Source: Aureitalea marina (lineage in GTDB: Bacteria > Bacteroidota > Bacteroidia > Flavobacteriales > Flavobacteriaceae). Taken from it: 64,000 nt of DNA. The notes under the pieces are model-generated. The model had not been told where the DNA came from and did not search any database. It saw nothing but the letters and a program-made list of their open reading frames with translations. Shown here piece by piece: positions 37,366 to 45,911 of the stretch. Positions within the stretch are counted from its first letter, which is position 1; the number at the start of each line of letters is the position of its first letter. Location of the stretch: the NCBI RefSeq assembly GCF_002943755.1, contig NZ_MQUB01000001.1:2977305-3041304 (forward strand). Reading direction: 5' to 3'. Both the position numbers and the translations under genes were made by a program.

Positions 37366-37863
37366 TTATTTGCCTGCCATCAGTAGGGTAATGGCTAATA
37401 GTAAAAAGGAAGTCAAGCTGCTCCAGCTTCGGATGTTGTGGAAGCTGTTCCAGGGTTTTTCAAACCGCTCCCTCAATTGAACCAATTCTTCTGTCGATGC
37501 AGACAGCAGGTCTGTTTTGTCCAATATTTCGTTGAGCGGTACATTGCCAAGAACAGTGACCAGGAAAAGTCCGATAAAATAGACGATTGCTGCTCCGATC
37601 AATAGAAATAGTACCGGTTTGGCTGCAGATCGGAAAACGATCAGATTGGCGATATTTAGAACAACAGGTCCGAGAAAAACGATAAAGAATACAGGATTCA
37701 AAATGCTCCGATTCATTTCCTGAAATGACTGCAGATAAGCCAGGGTTCCTAGTTTTCCGATCCCTGGTGTCACAGCATTTCCCCAGGTAAAGCAAAGGCC
37801 AGCTGTCAGGCCTGTTGTCAGGAGGGTTACAATGAGTAAGATCGGTTTTATGGATAGTTCCAT
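37366..37863 (-). CDS. DUF1772 (anthrone oxygenase-like) membrane protein
   Basis: 165-residue membrane protein with about four hydrophobic segments. GLCFTWGNAVTPGIGKL and LQSFQEMNRSILNPVFFIVF are typical of DUF1772, and the C-terminus has FEKPWNSFHNIRSWSSLTSF with the conserved WNxxHxxR region. Related fungal proteins are anthrone oxygenases, but the role in bacteria is unclear. It lies between an NmrA-like gene and a small membrane protein gene, 40 and 24 bp away, indicating an operon. Confidence 0.82.
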   Translation of the reverse strand: MELSIKPILLIVTLLTTGLTAGLCFTWGNAVTPGIGKLGTLAYLQSFQEMNRSILNPVFFIVFLGPVVLNIANLIVFRSAAKPVLFLLIGAAIVYFIGLFLVTVLGNVPLNEILDKTDLLSASTEELVQLRERFEKPWNSFHNIRSWSSLTSFLLLAITLLMAGK

Positions 37864-37887
37864 GATTTGATAATTTTCAAGGTTAGA

Positions 37888-38283
37888 TTAAGCAGTTCTT
37901 AGTTCTTTCTTCCGGTTCAGGTAATCATATAGGATGACAATGCCCGCATATTCTGCGATTAGTAACCAGAATTCGATGGCACCGAAAAAGGTCTGGTGAT
38001 CAACTCCCATTGGGAAGAAGAATATTGGCACAGTTATCAGGGCATCCAGCAATGCCGCCACAAAAACCAGTAAAAAGGCCAGTTGATAGACCGGAGTGGT
38101 AGAACCCTTTTTGTAGTAGTATTTAGCTCCATACCATCCCAGAGGAATAAAGGCCAATGCCAGTGAGATATTTGCCTGCAGTTCCGGATTGTCAGAAAGT
38201 GGTAGCATGGCGGCAATGACAAATAGTAAAACGCCCATTACCCATATGCTGACGGCTGTCTTGAGTGCTCTTTTGTAATTCAT
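37888..38283 (-). CDS. Small four-helix membrane protein, unknown
   Basis: 131 residues with four hydrophobic segments (about 10-28, 36-52, 66-90 and 102-122) and a basic C-terminus, YDYLNRKKELRTA. It resembles small DUF5367/DoxX-sized membrane proteins of Bacteroidota but I cannot place it firmly. It is the promoter-proximal gene of the 37.3-38.3 kb group, immediately downstream of the AraC-type regulator gene on the same strand, so it is a candidate target of that regulator. Confidence 0.6.
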   Translation of the reverse strand: MNYKRALKTAVSIWVMGVLLFVIAAMLPLSDNPELQANISLALAFIPLGWYGAKYYYKKGSTTPVYQLAFLLVFVAALLDALITVPIFFFPMGVDHQTFFGAIEFWLLIAEYAGIVILYDYLNRKKELRTA

Positions 38284-38379
38284 GGTATTAATTTTTAACG
38301 ATTAACAATACCACAAATCTATTGCGACCCACACAGGCCGGTTTATTCAAAAAGGAGTATAATTTGTTCGAAAAGGAGA

Positions 38380-39234
38380 CTACTTGACCTGGCTGGGGCG
38401 GTAGCCAAATTTCTTTGTAAAGGCGTTGGAGAATGAACTCAGGCTATCATAGCCTACCTGCCATGCGGCTTCTTGTACGGTGGCCTCATTTTTTCTGATC
38501 AGGTCATGAGCAGTTGTAAGCCTCTGGTTTTGCAAATATTTGAATACGGGGAGTCCAAACATCTCCTTAAAGTCCTTTTTTAAATTATAGGTGTTCAAAC
38601 CGATCTGTCTGGAGAGTTCAGATAAGGAAGGAGGCTTGTCCAGGTTATCGGCCAAAATAACTCTGGCCATTTCTAATTTTTCACGTTGTGTTTGATTAAC
38701 CGATTTACTTGGCGTATCAGCCAGTTGACCAAAAAAGTGAGACAGCAAGGCCGTCATCTGACTTCTAAAGAACATCATCTTAGTCTTACCCTGGTAGGTG
38801 TTGGAAAAGACAGAATCCACTATTTGCTGCATTTCGGGATTCATAAAAAAGCTTGGCCCTTCTACATAATGATCACTCGGGTTGACCAATTCGTTCAGCA
38901 TATCCGAAAAGATCTCCCCCTCCTGGTTCGGAAGGTTTGCAAGATTCCTGGTAGCCGTTGCGATAACAATGCACTCTAAGGGCTTATTTGCTGCAACCGT
39001 GTGCTCGCAGATCACTTTTTCATCGGCATAGAAGGAGAGGGCCAATCCCTTGGTATAGTTGAAATCCCTTGTTTTACCTTCAAATTGCATTTGGAGATCC
39101 ACATTGCCAGAACCATAGAAGGCAACTGCTATAACGGGTTCGTCAAAACTACAAGCGTCCTTGATGACGTTCTCAGAATTGGCGGTCTCCACAAGTATGG
39201 TGAAGTCATTGATATCGATTATGTCCCTGGTCAT
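38380..39234 (-). CDS. AraC-family transcriptional regulator
   Basis: 284 residues. The C-terminal ~100 form an AraC/XylS DNA-binding domain with two helix-turn-helix units: PSLSELSRQIGLNTYNLKKD, then VQEAAWQVGYDSLSSFSNAF and FTKKFGYRPSQVK. The N-terminal ~170 residues are a ligand-binding or cupin-like region without a recognised effector. It is read towards three genes on the same strand (membrane protein, DUF1772, NmrA-like), the likely local targets. The 96-bp gap to the next gene could carry its operator. Confidence 0.9.
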   Translation of the reverse strand: MTRDIIDINDFTILVETANSENVIKDACSFDEPVIAVAFYGSGNVDLQMQFEGKTRDFNYTKGLALSFYADEKVICEHTVAANKPLECIVIATATRNLANLPNQEGEIFSDMLNELVNPSDHYVEGPSFFMNPEMQQIVDSVFSNTYQGKTKMMFFRSQMTALLSHFFGQLADTPSKSVNQTQREKLEMARVILADNLDKPPSLSELSRQIGLNTYNLKKDFKEMFGLPVFKYLQNQRLTTAHDLIRKNEATVQEAAWQVGYDSLSSFSNAFTKKFGYRPSQVK

Positions 39235-39387
39235 AATTCACCTCTAAGATAATTCACCTGAGGCATTAATTCTAGTGGAGAATAAAGGCATTCCCCTAGA
39301 AGGAATTCAGGAAAATCGATTTCCGATTCTTGAAGTACCAGAACTACAACATCCAAACCCGCTGCTAATGATTAGCTATAAACTAAC

Positions 39388-39423
39388 TTGTCATGGGAGG
39401 GGAACAGTGCCCCAAGGTAGAAG
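39388..39423. repeat. GGGG/CCCC hairpin element, copy 2
   Basis: CTTGTCATGGGAGGGGAACA followed by GTGCCCCAAGGTAGAAG. Matches copy 1 at most positions, including the loop AACAG. Confidence 0.6.
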
Positions 39424-39437
39424 AGAGCCAAAGTATT

Positions 39438-40946
39438 TCAAATACTCTCTTTTGCCTGGGTTGGGCGCAAGCGTTTTGGTCCTATGGTCAATGTGTGCTC
39501 GTATTGCTCTTTGGCCTCTTTAGTTCGTCCCTGCTCCATTAACCAGTCTGCATAGAGTTCGTGTACAGGCTTTTGGATATGAGGTGGGCCGTAGCTATAG
39601 CTAAGTTCACTGAACTTTTCGATGGAATTTTGCAGATGGGTTTCGGTTAGATCGGCGTCTGCATCTAACCATGCAGCCAGTGCAAGCAGTTGTTCTTTTC
39701 GGACTTCAGCTTCCAGGATATCCCCTGAAGTAGCATCCGCCCGGGACACATTGGAGCATAGTTTGGCTTTACCCGACTGTACTACAAAATTTTCACGGTT
39801 GATATCATTTTGAGCCTGACTGACCAGGCTGTCCAGTTTGGCTTCGTCTTTTTTGTGAAAAGCCTTCATCCCTTCAATGAATAGGTTTTGCGATCTGATC
39901 GATATGTTTAGGTCCGATGTGTTGACGGGAATCTCTGCGATGTTAGAATCCCACTCATCAGTTTCTACCAAGTAAGTACCTTTTAAAAAGACCATATGTA
40001 CCCTGGCCCTTGGGGATGGGGTTTCCTCGGCAAATTTCTGCATCTCCCAAACCATATCAGCTGCCTTGTGTTTTTCACCTTGTTGCAGATAGCCATATTC
40101 CAACCAATGAAAAGCGTGGTAACCACGGGCATCATTATCTAGGCCCTTTCTGTCCATTCGCTTTAAGCTGGCCTCGTAGGAGGCAATGTTAGAGGAAACA
40201 ACCTCGTCCCACATGCCCATGGCGACGTAGATATGTGAAGGCATGTGCAAGGCGTGGCTGGCGTCCGGTGCAACGACTAAATAAGCATCGGCCGCGTCCA
40301 AAGCCAAACTTGCATGCTTGGGGTCGTCATAAGAATGGATCAAATAATGCAAGGCTCCAGGATGGTTGGGATTCTCTGCAATTATACCCTGCGCGATCAC
40401 CGCTCCTTGTCCGTAGATCTCATCATCTCGGCCTTCTGGGACCGAGCCAAGAAGGGAGAGGGCATAGAAGGCTGCGACTTCGTGGTTATTGGGATATTTT
40501 TTATACAGGTCCTCCATATGATCCTTATAATTTTGGTCCCGTACTAGTTTGTCGGTTTGAGGTTGATACAGGATCTTCAATCCTTGGATCATATCCAATT
40601 CTAGTTCATTGCAGGTCGAGGTATAATCCAGTTTTTCTAATCTTTCCAGTACCGGAAGGGCCAGATCATAGTCTTGCTCACTCCAGAGACTGTGATTGTA
40701 GGTCATGGCCTCTCCCCAGTATGCCATAGCCATATCCGGATCTATTTCTTGAGCTTCTCTAAAAGCTTCCCTTGCATCCTGGTACTCGAAAGAGTGCAGA
40801 AGGAGCAGGCCTTTTTCAAATTGTTCAGCTGCTTTGGGTTTTCCGCTTATTTCTATGGAGACTTCACCCAGATTGCTCGGCATTTGGTCATTTCTATTGC
40901 AGGAAAACAGCGCTAGAATGAACACGAAGAGAATTAGATTTTTCAT
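39438..40946 (-). CDS. TPR-repeat lipoprotein
   Basis: 502 residues from the ATG at 40946, which gives a lipoprotein signal (MKNLILFVFILALFSC). Tetratricopeptide-like helices are visible: AAEQFEKGLLLLHSFEYQDA, REAFREAQEIDPDMAMAYWG, and later repeats with HALHMPSHIYVAMGMWDEVV and a C-terminal TPR (YADWLMEQGRTKEAKEQYE). Such proteins are usually scaffolds. The histidine-rich HMPSHIYVAMG segment recurs in a family of TPR-like proteins of unknown activity. It is probably membrane-anchored in the periplasm or on the surface. Stand-alone gene. Confidence 0.78.
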   Translation of the reverse strand: MKNLILFVFILALFSCNRNDQMPSNLGEVSIEISGKPKAAEQFEKGLLLLHSFEYQDAREAFREAQEIDPDMAMAYWGEAMTYNHSLWSEQDYDLALPVLERLEKLDYTSTCNELELDMIQGLKILYQPQTDKLVRDQNYKDHMEDLYKKYPNNHEVAAFYALSLLGSVPEGRDDEIYGQGAVIAQGIIAENPNHPGALHYLIHSYDDPKHASLALDAADAYLVVAPDASHALHMPSHIYVAMGMWDEVVSSNIASYEASLKRMDRKGLDNDARGYHAFHWLEYGYLQQGEKHKAADMVWEMQKFAEETPSPRARVHMVFLKGTYLVETDEWDSNIAEIPVNTSDLNISIRSQNLFIEGMKAFHKKDEAKLDSLVSQAQNDINRENFVVQSGKAKLCSNVSRADATSGDILEAEVRKEQLLALAAWLDADADLTETHLQNSIEKFSELSYSYGPPHIQKPVHELYADWLMEQGRTKEAKEQYEHTLTIGPKRLRPTQAKESI

Positions 40947-41378
40947 TTTGAATCGCGAATATGATGGTATCAACAACAAGATAGTCAAATTTCCGGGCTG
41001 TAAGGATGAGACTGTCCAGTAGCTAAGTAGTCGATCCCTGGAAGATCTTCCGTTCTTATAAAGTCCTCACATTTAGGGATGAAAGATTGCACGAAATCAT
41101 TTGTGATTTTTGGTCTTAATCATGATATTGCCCCCCAGATTATTTCGGGCAATTGTAGTATGCCCGAAACACCAACTATGTTCAGGATACCGGAGTTTGT
41201 CAAGCTGGAAATTGTTTATATTTTCACAACAAATTTGGTTTAGATTCCGGCCTAAGGTGAGCTCCCGGTACCTGATCCATTTAGGAAATCTCCTTCTACT
41301 GTTCTTCCCTTCCGACTGCATTGATTTTTCTCATACGGTCCCGACAAATGCGGATTGGGTATCTTTGAGAAAAAAGCT
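40947..41378. other. Intergenic region with a -7 promoter element
   Basis: No convincing gene. TATCTTTG at 41360-41367 fits TAnnTTTG and lies 11 bp before the methyltransferase ATG at 41379, implying a very short leader. A 74-codon open frame on the minus strand (41097-41321) lacks any recognisable features. Confidence 0.4.
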
Positions 41379-42104
41379 ATGCTGAAGTTGAATTTTCGAT
41401 CCCTCCTTGTCCTGATTGCTCTGTTAAGTCAGCTTCCCTTAATTGCTCAGTCTACGTTCTCAGATCCATATCAGTATCGTAACGGAAGTTATGACGGCAC
41501 TGGCAAATGGTATATGGGAAGGGAAATTGCGCATGTGATGGGCTACCAGGGGATGGCCTGGTTGGAAAGGGCCGAGCGTGAAAAAGAAGAACAGACCACT
41601 ACCCTGATCGCGAATATGAATATTCAACCGGAAGATGTGATAGCGGACATTGGCGCAGGTTCAGGATATCATGTCTTTAAGATGGCTCCATTGGCAAATA
41701 AAGGGATGGTCTATGCTGTGGACATTCAAATTCAGATGCTCACGGCCATAAAAGCTCGAAAAGATGCTGGTGGATTTGACAATGTTCAAGGAGTCAAAGG
41801 AGAGATCGAAGGGGTTAACTTGCCTAAAAACAGTGTGGACAAGGTATTGATCGTGGATGTGTATCATGAGATGAGTCACCCGGTAGAGATGATGCGCTCC
41901 ATCAGAAAGGCGATGCGTCCAGATGCCCAACTCTTCCTTATTGAATATCGGGAGGAGGATGCTTCTGTGCCTATTAAACCATTGCATAAAATGTCCGAGG
42001 CCCAGGCCGTTAAGGAGATGCGCGCAGCTGGTTTTCGACTCAAAGAAAATATGGGTAATCTACCCTGGCAACACTGCATGGTATTTGTTTTGGACGGGAA
42101 CTAG
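41379..42104 (+). CDS. SAM-dependent methyltransferase with signal peptide
   Basis: 241 residues from the ATG at 41379. An N-terminal signal peptide (FRSLLVLIALLSQLPLIAQS) precedes a class I methyltransferase: motif I VIADIGAGSGYHVFKM, then VYAVDIQIQMLTAI, KNSVDKVLIVDVYHEM and AQLFLIEYRE. A Tyr- and Gly-rich segment (YQYRNGSYDGTGKWYMGREI) lies between signal and domain. SAM is not expected in the periplasm, so either the leader stays as a membrane anchor or the family has a different ligand. Such exported-looking methyltransferases recur in Bacteroidota. Substrate unknown. Confidence 0.82.
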   Translation: MLKLNFRSLLVLIALLSQLPLIAQSTFSDPYQYRNGSYDGTGKWYMGREIAHVMGYQGMAWLERAEREKEEQTTTLIANMNIQPEDVIADIGAGSGYHVFKMAPLANKGMVYAVDIQIQMLTAIKARKDAGGFDNVQGVKGEIEGVNLPKNSVDKVLIVDVYHEMSHPVEMMRSIRKAMRPDAQLFLIEYREEDASVPIKPLHKMSEAQAVKEMRAAGFRLKENMGNLPWQHCMVFVLDGN

Positions 42105-42137
42105 TTCTATTTTAGCTTCTAAACACCTATCTCACAG

Positions 42138-42842
42138 ATGACCAAGAAAAAGTCCGTATTCTCCCTGCTTGGAAGATATGTCTCCGAGACCATAATCATA
42201 ATCATCGGTATTTCCATCTCCTTTGCGATCAGTGATTGGGAAAAGAAGCGTTCGGCCAGGATATCGTACCAGGACTACTTGGAACGCCTTCAACTGGACA
42301 TGGCCATAGATTCGGTTCAAATAGTTAATGATGTGCGCGCATATAGGCGTAAGATCGATGGGGTGAACCTTGTGTTCGCCTTTCACCCTGGTTTCTCTCA
42401 AGACAGTATAGCCATGATGGGCGAAGCTCAGAATTCCTTACTCAATTATATCGAATTCCTGCCTAACGATAACACTTTCCAGATCCTGAGCAGCACAGGA
42501 GATTTCAACGTCTTTACCAACGATTCCCTGGTATCCGAACTTTTTCGGTTGTATCGGTATGATTATGCCTTTATTGCCATGAATGGGAGGGAGGCAAACC
42601 ATGAAAGATTGAACCAGGTAAAGCCATATCTGATCGACAATATGTACTATGAGGACGAGCTGACTTTCCCATTAGTGCGTACGGACATCCCAGCCATTGT
42701 ATCGGATCGTTATTTCCGCAATATCTGCCTGGAATACCAAGAATCCTGTTATGCGGCCATTAATCCTTACCAGAGGGCTATGCAGCGGCTTGTCCGGGTT
42801 AATCGGATGATCAGGGAGGAACTGGTTACTTTAGATCGTTGA
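42138..42842 (+). CDS. DUF6090-like membrane-anchored protein
   Basis: 234 residues. A single N-terminal transmembrane helix (TIIIIIGISISFAISDW) is followed by basic KKR and a helical domain: YLERLQLDMAIDSVQIVNDV, then LSSTGDFNVFTNDSLVSELF. This layout, with W after the helix and YLxxLxxD, matches the DUF6090 family common in Flavobacteriia. The helical part is probably outside the cytoplasm. Function unknown. The methyltransferase ends 33 bp upstream and an acyltransferase follows at 36 bp, so the three may form an operon. Confidence 0.72.
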   Translation: MTKKKSVFSLLGRYVSETIIIIIGISISFAISDWEKKRSARISYQDYLERLQLDMAIDSVQIVNDVRAYRRKIDGVNLVFAFHPGFSQDSIAMMGEAQNSLLNYIEFLPNDNTFQILSSTGDFNVFTNDSLVSELFRLYRYDYAFIAMNGREANHERLNQVKPYLIDNMYYEDELTFPLVRTDIPAIVSDRYFRNICLEYQESCYAAINPYQRAMQRLVRVNRMIREELVTLDR

Positions 42843-42878
42843 TCTATGAATCTATTATCTCAATCAACCATCTAATTT

Positions 42879-43760
42879 GTGAAACCCAGCATTGAGTTGA
42901 TTCGTCTTGTGGCGGTCTTCATGATCACCTTTACCCACACCCGGCATCAGTTGGAAGAAGGGTGGCTGTACTTTTTAGTAGAGATATTACCAACCTATGG
43001 CACGGCTATACTATCGGTTATTTCGGGTTACCTATACTTCACGGTCAGTCGTAAAAAGAAATACCTCTTCCAGAAAAAGGTCAAAAGCCTGGCAATACCT
43101 TACTTGATCGCCAATGTTTCTGTAGTGATGTTGGTGCTCTTCTCATATTATGTTTTGGGTTTTAATCCATTGAATCGATTGGGAATAGGACCAGAATTGT
43201 TTACCGAAGGGGTGCTGGCATTAAATATGGAGCCGGTTAATCCGCCTACTTACTTTATCCGGGATATCTTTTTGGTATTTGCTGTGATCGCTTTATTGAC
43301 ACAGAAAGAATGGCGTGCCCTGCCGGTCATCCTAGTCTTCCTGGTTTTTGGATCTCTTTTTCTGAGATTGGATGTGGTTGGCTTGTTTATAATTGGAACC
43401 CTTTACGGTATGGTTAGGGACAGATTGAACCGAGGCTGGTTCGTGGCCCTATCTGCATTGGCTGTTGCGGTTGTGGCTATGTGGTTTCCGCAATATTTGA
43501 AGTGGCCTATAGCTGTCTTCCTGTTTATACTGGTGATCGACCTGGAGTTCAAGTTCTACAATACCGGCCGTTATGCATATTTGTTGCACTTGTATCACAG
43601 TCCTATCATTGTGATCACCTATCCGTTTATCGGAGCTCATATTTCTAATCCTTTCTTGAGTATTGGGAGTCAGATCCTCACGGCTTCGCTTTTGGTTTAT
43701 TTCATGCTGTTGTTTACTCGAAGATTCCCTGTACTTACTATCTTGAGTGGAGGCCGCTAG
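42879..43760 (+). CDS. Acyltransferase-3 family membrane protein
   Basis: 293-residue membrane protein with about ten hydrophobic segments. It begins with SIELIRLVAVFMITFTHTRH, the conserved start of acyltransferase-3 proteins with the catalytic-type histidine following helix 1, then YGTAILSVISGYLYF. The end has YAYLLHLYHSPIIVITYPFI. These enzymes transfer acyl groups such as acetate to exported sugars or lipids. The start is GTG at 42879; no ATG fits the conserved N-terminus. It lies behind a DUF6090 gene. Acceptor unknown. Confidence 0.83.
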   Translation: MKPSIELIRLVAVFMITFTHTRHQLEEGWLYFLVEILPTYGTAILSVISGYLYFTVSRKKKYLFQKKVKSLAIPYLIANVSVVMLVLFSYYVLGFNPLNRLGIGPELFTEGVLALNMEPVNPPTYFIRDIFLVFAVIALLTQKEWRALPVILVFLVFGSLFLRLDVVGLFIIGTLYGMVRDRLNRGWFVALSALAVAVVAMWFPQYLKWPIAVFLFILVIDLEFKFYNTGRYAYLLHLYHSPIIVITYPFIGAHISNPFLSIGSQILTASLLVYFMLLFTRRFPVLTILSGGR

Positions 43761-43838
43761 TTGTTCCACAATCGTTAAATGTCTTTCCAGATTGCCTCAA
43801 TTTGGCTAAATTCGACCCGATAAAAAAAATGCTGCTTT

Positions 43839-44399
43839 ATGGTGTTAAAAGGAAAGTACTTTTTGTCCGTTTTGTTCATAGCTTTAACTCTGATTTCCTG
43901 CCAGGAAAGGGGCATGAAGGCCTTACAAGGAGAGTGGTTGGATGCCAAGAATGAATTCCAGCCATTAGAGGTGGTCGAAGAAGACGGCAAGTATAAGTTG
44001 GTCGCACATTGGGGAGAGTATTTTGTCAACATGCGAGACGATCGCTATCCGGAAGTCTTCTTCAACGGTAAAAGTTACCCCATCACTCACGATGCCAAGA
44101 CCGATCAGCTCAAGTTCAATGGTATTTCTTATGTGCGGAAGGAAAAGAGCTTAAAAATGCAGTTTGTAGGGAAGTGGACGGATGCTGAACGTCAGACCCA
44201 CTTCGACATAGCCATACAGAATGGTGCTATGATCTGGGATATTTACCAGGAAGATGGTACTTCGGTCCGTTACTATCCAAAATTGATCACGGGCGAGGGC
44301 TTTGTGTTTACCTGGGACAATGAGGACGTCAAGTTCGAGTTAAAGGGCGGTAAAATGGTCGACTCCAGGGGCCAGAAATACGAGCGGATCTCCAAATAG
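43839..44399 (+). CDS. Hypothetical lipoprotein
   Basis: 186 residues with a lipoprotein signal (MVLKGKYFLSVLFIALTLISC) and a mature part beginning QERGMKALQGEWLD. Repeated W/G and strand patterns (LQGEWLDAKNEFQPLEVVEE, MQFVGKWTDAERQTHFDIAI, FVFTWDNEDVKFELKGGKMV) suggest a two-part beta-rich fold, perhaps lipocalin-like. No conserved family was recognised. It is convergent with the M20 hydrolase gene (stop to stop 10 bp) without a visible terminator. Confidence 0.7.
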   Translation: MVLKGKYFLSVLFIALTLISCQERGMKALQGEWLDAKNEFQPLEVVEEDGKYKLVAHWGEYFVNMRDDRYPEVFFNGKSYPITHDAKTDQLKFNGISYVRKEKSLKMQFVGKWTDAERQTHFDIAIQNGAMIWDIYQEDGTSVRYYPKLITGEGFVFTWDNEDVKFELKGGKMVDSRGQKYERISK

Positions 44400-44408
44400 T
44401 TCGATAGC

Positions 44409-45707
44409 CTAATCCATGGCTTTGTCTAATTTAAGCAACGTTCTTAGAAGAACATTAGCTCCATTGGCCATGTCCTCTGCGGTTGTAAATTCCTTAGGCG
44501 AATGGCTGATCCCACCCTTGCTGGGAACAAAGATCATTCCTGTGGGAGTGATCAAAGCCATGTCTTGCGCATCATGTCCAGCTCCACTGGGCATATATTG
44601 AAAACTCAGGCCCAGTTCATTGGTGCTGGCCTCTATTTGCTTTTGGATCATGGGGTCTGTTAGTGCAGGGATACCCGTTGTACTTAATTCCTCGAATTGG
44701 ATGGCCACACCGGAATCCTTTGATATTTCTGCAGCTCCCTTTTCTATGGTCGAATAGACTTCTCGAATCACCTCCCCAGCCAGATCACGAATTTCCAGGC
44801 TGAGGACCACTTTACCGGGGATCACATTGGGTGCTCCCGGCAAGGCCTTGATCCGGCCTACGGTGGCAACCTGTCTTCCGTCACGATCTACAGCTACCTG
44901 GTTCACCATTTGTATAAATTGAGCAGCTGCCAATAATGCGTCTTGTCGCTGGTCCATTGGAGTCGTACCTGCATGGTTGGCAAAACCGGTAAAGGTGACA
45001 TCCCACCAATTTAGACCGACGATTCCTTCTACTATTCCGATCTGTAATCCAGCTTGCTCCAAAAGTCCACCTTGCTCGATATGCAACTCTACAAAGGCGG
45101 CAACTTCTCCTTTATTTCGAATGACCTGGTCGATCTTGGTGTGGTCTCCCCCCAGGCGATCAATGCCGTCCGCCATATTGAATCCTGTGCTATTGACTAC
45201 TTCGAAAGCACTTGGTGGTAACTTTCCTGATATTGCGCGACTTCCCATTACTCCGCCTTCCTCATTGGAGAAGATGATCAGTTCCATGGGGTGCCGCGGC
45301 TGGATCCCATTTTCTTTCATTACCCGTACCACTTCGATCGCAGCCATGGATCCAACACAGCCATCGTAGTTCCCACCATTGGGGACCGTATCGATATGGG
45401 ATCCAAAACTGATTGGAGCAAGTTCTGGATTAGATCCCGGCAGAGATCCGATGATATTACCCGCAAGATCAATATGAACTTCCAGACCGGCTTCTTTCAT
45501 CAGCTGTATCGCAAAATCCCTTCCGTCGAGGTCGGCCTGACTAAATGCGACACGCTGGGTTCCCATTTCGTCTACACCAATTTTGCCCAGATCCAGGATG
45601 CTTTTCTCCAAACGGTCCTGGTCTACTTTGGGTAGGTCTTGTGCAGCGATTGAAATTGAGTGCATGCCGATCAATGCGGTCAGAAGAAAAGAAATGAAGG
45701 ATCTCAT
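44409..45707 (-). CDS. Exported M20-family Zn hydrolase (allantoate/N-carbamoyl amidohydrolase type)
   Basis: 432 residues with signal peptide (MRSFISFLLTALIGMHSISIAAQ). Di-zinc motifs are visible in order: FGSHIDTVPNGGNYDGCVG, FSNEEGGVMGSRAI, FVELHIEQGGLLEQ, and MPSGAGHDAQDMA. The EQGG and SGAGHDAQ blocks place it in the allantoate amidohydrolase/N-carbamoyl-L-amino acid hydrolase branch rather than true peptidases. It hydrolyses amide or carbamoyl bonds; the exact substrate is unknown. The predicted periplasmic location is a point of interest because characterised members are cytosolic. Confidence 0.88.
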   Translation of the reverse strand: MRSFISFLLTALIGMHSISIAAQDLPKVDQDRLEKSILDLGKIGVDEMGTQRVAFSQADLDGRDFAIQLMKEAGLEVHIDLAGNIIGSLPGSNPELAPISFGSHIDTVPNGGNYDGCVGSMAAIEVVRVMKENGIQPRHPMELIIFSNEEGGVMGSRAISGKLPPSAFEVVNSTGFNMADGIDRLGGDHTKIDQVIRNKGEVAAFVELHIEQGGLLEQAGLQIGIVEGIVGLNWWDVTFTGFANHAGTTPMDQRQDALLAAAQFIQMVNQVAVDRDGRQVATVGRIKALPGAPNVIPGKVVLSLEIRDLAGEVIREVYSTIEKGAAEISKDSGVAIQFEELSTTGIPALTDPMIQKQIEASTNELGLSFQYMPSGAGHDAQDMALITPTGMIFVPSKGGISHSPKEFTTAEDMANGANVLLRTLLKLDKAMD

Positions 45708-45738
45708 AATGATGGTTTAAATGTGACCCTGTGAAGTT

Positions 45739-45894
45739 ACATATATGCGCGAACATGGTTCATGGTAGGATGAAGCAACAACATATATGTAGGAAAATAC
45801 GTCAATACGTGTATTTCATCGAAAATATTTGCATTTAAACGTATATGTGATTAAGCTTGTCTTCCCTAAATTAACCACCAGTCCCCAAACTGGT
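45739..45894 (+). promoter_or_regulatory. Upstream region of curlin-like gene with repeated ATATATG motifs and an inverted repeat
   Basis: ACATATATG occurs at about 45739 and again as the palindrome ACATATATGT near 45780; AAATACG and CGTGTATTT form an imperfect inverted pair near 45795-45816; GTATATGTGA is at 45841. ACCAGT-N6-ACTGGT (45877-45894) lies 17 bp before the start codon. These are candidate operator or RNA-structure sites only. Confidence 0.4.
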
Positions 45895-45911
45895 ATGAAC
45901 TTAACCTATTT

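Noticed and set aside
41097..41321. 74-codon minus-strand frame upstream of the methyltransferase
   Set aside because: No signal, motif or plausible ribosome site; composition looks random.
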